NCBI RefSeq assembly: GCF_001639105.2
Contig: NZ_CP015285.1
Coordinates: forward strand, 302,501-366,500
DNA length: 64,000 nt
Direction: 5' to 3'
Source of the DNA: Azospirillum humicireducens
GTDB taxonomy: Bacteria; Pseudomonadota; Alphaproteobacteria; Azospirillales; Azospirillaceae
Made by a program: the position numbers and the translations under genes. Below the pieces are notes generated by a model that saw only the letters and a program-made list of their open reading frames with translations, did no database searches and had not been told where the DNA came from. Below, in pieces: positions 62,486 to 64,000 of the stretch (positions within the stretch are counted from its first letter, which is position 1; each line of letters starts with the position of its first letter).

Positions 62486-63922
62486 TCAGAACTGGAAGTA
62501 GATGAAGGCGTGGTTGGCGAAGCTGCCGAACAGCAGCATCACCAGGATCAGGGCGGAACAGGCCATCGATCGCGCCACCACGTTGGTTCCGGCATAGCGG
62601 CGGCCAGCGCCGCGCTCGATCAGCGCATCGACCGTCAGCACGATCAGGCCGGCGACGGCGACGCGCAGCAGCGAGCTGGCCTGGAGGTTGCCCTGCTGCA
62701 GGCCAAAATCGCCGTGGGCGATGATGCCCAGGATGGTCCAGACCGTGTGCAGGCTGTCGGCACGGAAGGGCAGCCAGGTCAGCGTCACCACCGCGAACAC
62801 CAGACCGACCATCACCAGACGGCCGGCGGCCAGCGCCGGGCCGCTGAGGCGCACCGGGCTGAGAGCGGCCAGCCGGCGCGCGCCGTCCTCCACCAGCATC
62901 AGCCCGCCATGAAGCGCTCCCCACAGGACGAAGGTCCAGTTGGCGCCGTGCCACAGGCCGGAGATCAGCATGGTGATGACGACATTGCGGATGCGCAGCC
63001 AGCGCGTCCGGCTGCCGCCCATCGGCACATAGACATAGTCGCGGAACCAGGTGGACAGCGAGATGTGCCAGCGCCGCCAGAAATCGCGCATGCCGGTGGC
63101 GAAATAGGGCCGGGCGAAATTCTGGCACATGGTGTAGCCGAAGATCTGGGCCAGCCCGATGGCGATCAGAGAGTAACCGGCGAAGTCTCCGTAGATCTGC
63201 AGCGAGAAGCAGACCAGCCCGATCATATGCTGGAGCGCGTTGAAGAACTCCGGCTGGTGGAACCGGGCGTCGACCACCACCGCGGCGTTGTCGGCCAGCC
63301 CGATCTTCAGGAAATAGCCCCAGATCACCTTTTCCAGGCCGGCGAAGCGCTCCTCGAACGGGATGTCGCGCGGGCGCTGCTGGATTTGCGGCAGCAGGTC
63401 GCGCGCCCGCACGATCGGGCCGGCCACCAGCTGCGGGAAGAAGGCGACGAAGGTGGCATAGCGCATCAGCGAGCGTTCCGGCTGCTTCACCTCGCCGGTG
63501 TAGAGATCGATGCCGTAGCTCAGATTCTGGAAGGTGTAGAAGGAGATGCCGACCGGCAACAGGATGTCCAGCGTCCGGCGTCCCACGTCGACGCCCAGGG
63601 ATGCGAGTGCGGTCTCCGCGCTGTCGGCGAAGAAGTTGTAGTATTTGAAGAAGAACAGCATGCCCAGGTTGGTGCCGAGGCTTAAGAACAGGTACAGCTT
63701 TTTGGTCTGTCGGTCGGGCGCGTCGGCGATCTTCAGGCCGCAATAGAAGTCGATGAAGGTGCTGAGCGCCAGCAGTGCGCAGAACCGGTAATCCCAATAG
63801 CCGTAGAAAATATAGCTGGCCACCAGCAGGAAGGGCGTGAAGACGCGCGTGCGCGCCAGCGCCATGAAGCCGGCGCTGAACACGGTGATGAACAGCAGGA
63901 AGTTCAGGCTGGTGAAGCTCAT
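62486..63922 (-). CDS. MBOAT-family O-acyltransferase (AlgI-like)
   Basis: This 478-residue polytopic membrane protein is an MBOAT acyltransferase with about twelve helices. The hallmark catalytic histidine is in SGLWHGANWTFVLWGALHG, and WRRWHISLSTWFRDYVYVPMGG is the conserved block of the AlgI-like branch. The ATG at 63922 starts MSFTSLNFLLFITVF; a 12-codon longer reading is less likely. It transfers acyl groups across the membrane to an SGNH-like partner, encoded next in the operon. Only 78 bases of its upstream region lie in the window. Confidence 0.92.
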   Translation of the reverse strand: MSFTSLNFLLFITVFSAGFMALARTRVFTPFLLVASYIFYGYWDYRFCALLALSTFIDFYCGLKIADAPDRQTKKLYLFLSLGTNLGMLFFFKYYNFFADSAETALASLGVDVGRRTLDILLPVGISFYTFQNLSYGIDLYTGEVKQPERSLMRYATFVAFFPQLVAGPIVRARDLLPQIQQRPRDIPFEERFAGLEKVIWGYFLKIGLADNAAVVVDARFHQPEFFNALQHMIGLVCFSLQIYGDFAGYSLIAIGLAQIFGYTMCQNFARPYFATGMRDFWRRWHISLSTWFRDYVYVPMGGSRTRWLRIRNVVITMLISGLWHGANWTFVLWGALHGGLMLVEDGARRLAALSPVRLSGPALAAGRLVMVGLVFAVVTLTWLPFRADSLHTVWTILGIIAHGDFGLQQGNLQASSLLRVAVAGLIVLTVDALIERGAGRRYAGTNVVARSMACSALILVMLLFGSFANHAFIYFQF

Positions 63923-64000
63923 CGTGCCCCCGGCAGAGATGCTCGCGCGTCCGCGCAACCGCGCAAGAAAGGCGAAGTTCGGAGCCGAAGATAACCACGA

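Overview
The window looks like chromosome of a high-GC alphaproteobacterium, most likely Azospirillum or a close relative in the Rhodospirillales/Azospirillaceae (inference). The signs are very GC-rich codon use with long meaningless antisense frames, an rRNA operon ending 23S-5S-tRNA-fMet, a phosphatidylcholine synthase, an RNase E with an enlarged S1 insert and a C-terminal GWW tail, and the alphaproteobacterial block rpmH-rnpA-yidD-yidC-engB-argB. There is no prophage, integrase, transposase or CRISPR array. Most of it is core chromosome with short accessory patches.

Layout. 1-1.35 kb: the 3' third of a 23S rRNA gene, 5S rRNA, tRNA-fMet and a terminator. 1.5-6.3 kb: a metallo-beta-lactamase-fold protein with a degenerate metal motif, tyrS, a DUF882 murein-peptidase-like protein, radC and a cytochrome b561. 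6.4-12.8 kb: a TctD/TctE-like two-component pair, a D-2-hydroxyacid dehydrogenase, an RraA-family aldolase and two similar TctC-type solute-binding proteins facing each other. This reads as a carboxylate or hydroxyacid uptake and use region, but no TctA/TctB membrane subunits are present. 13.4-17.9 kb: rpmJ with a near-consensus promoter, then the glycolate oxidase operon glcDEF; glcE carries a palindromic repeat inside its reading frame. 18.1-28 kb: pcs, DUF72, a large DUF2339 membrane protein, an iron-type alcohol dehydrogenase, a GFA protein, an acyl-CoA dehydrogenase and a lytic transglycosylase without a signal peptide. 28.1-33.2 kb: cobT, lysine/diaminopimelate genes dapE and dapD around small membrane proteins, and a pyrimidine 5'-nucleotidase.

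33.4-39.2 kb is the least understood part: a PAS/GAF/GGDEF diguanylate cyclase translationally coupled to a DUF2336 protein, a small secreted protein, a protein with a C-terminal J-domain-like HPD segment, and a pentapeptide-repeat protein on the other strand. 39.4-50.4 kb is a long run of information-processing and membrane-insertion genes, all on the plus strand: ffh, rpsP, rimM, trmD, rplS, rpmH, rnpA, yidD, yidC, engB, a cation/proton antiporter, argB, a small unknown gene and a CorA-type transporter. 50.5-52.5 kb: a TPP riboswitch and thiC. 52.7-56.4 kb: greB and rne on the minus strand, followed by a 674-base divergent gap. 57-61.3 kb: an AmiC-type amidase and penicillin-binding protein 1A. 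61.4-63.9 kb: an MBOAT acyltransferase and an SGNH-like partner that probably O-acylate an envelope or extracellular polysaccharide.

I do not see a clearly undescribed system. The observations most worth checking are the three copies of one palindromic element (one sits in frame inside glcE), the GGDEF/DUF2336/J-like cluster, the metallo-beta-lactamase-fold protein that lacks canonical metal ligands, the signal-less transglycosylase, and the orphan pair of TctC proteins beside a TctDE-like regulator.
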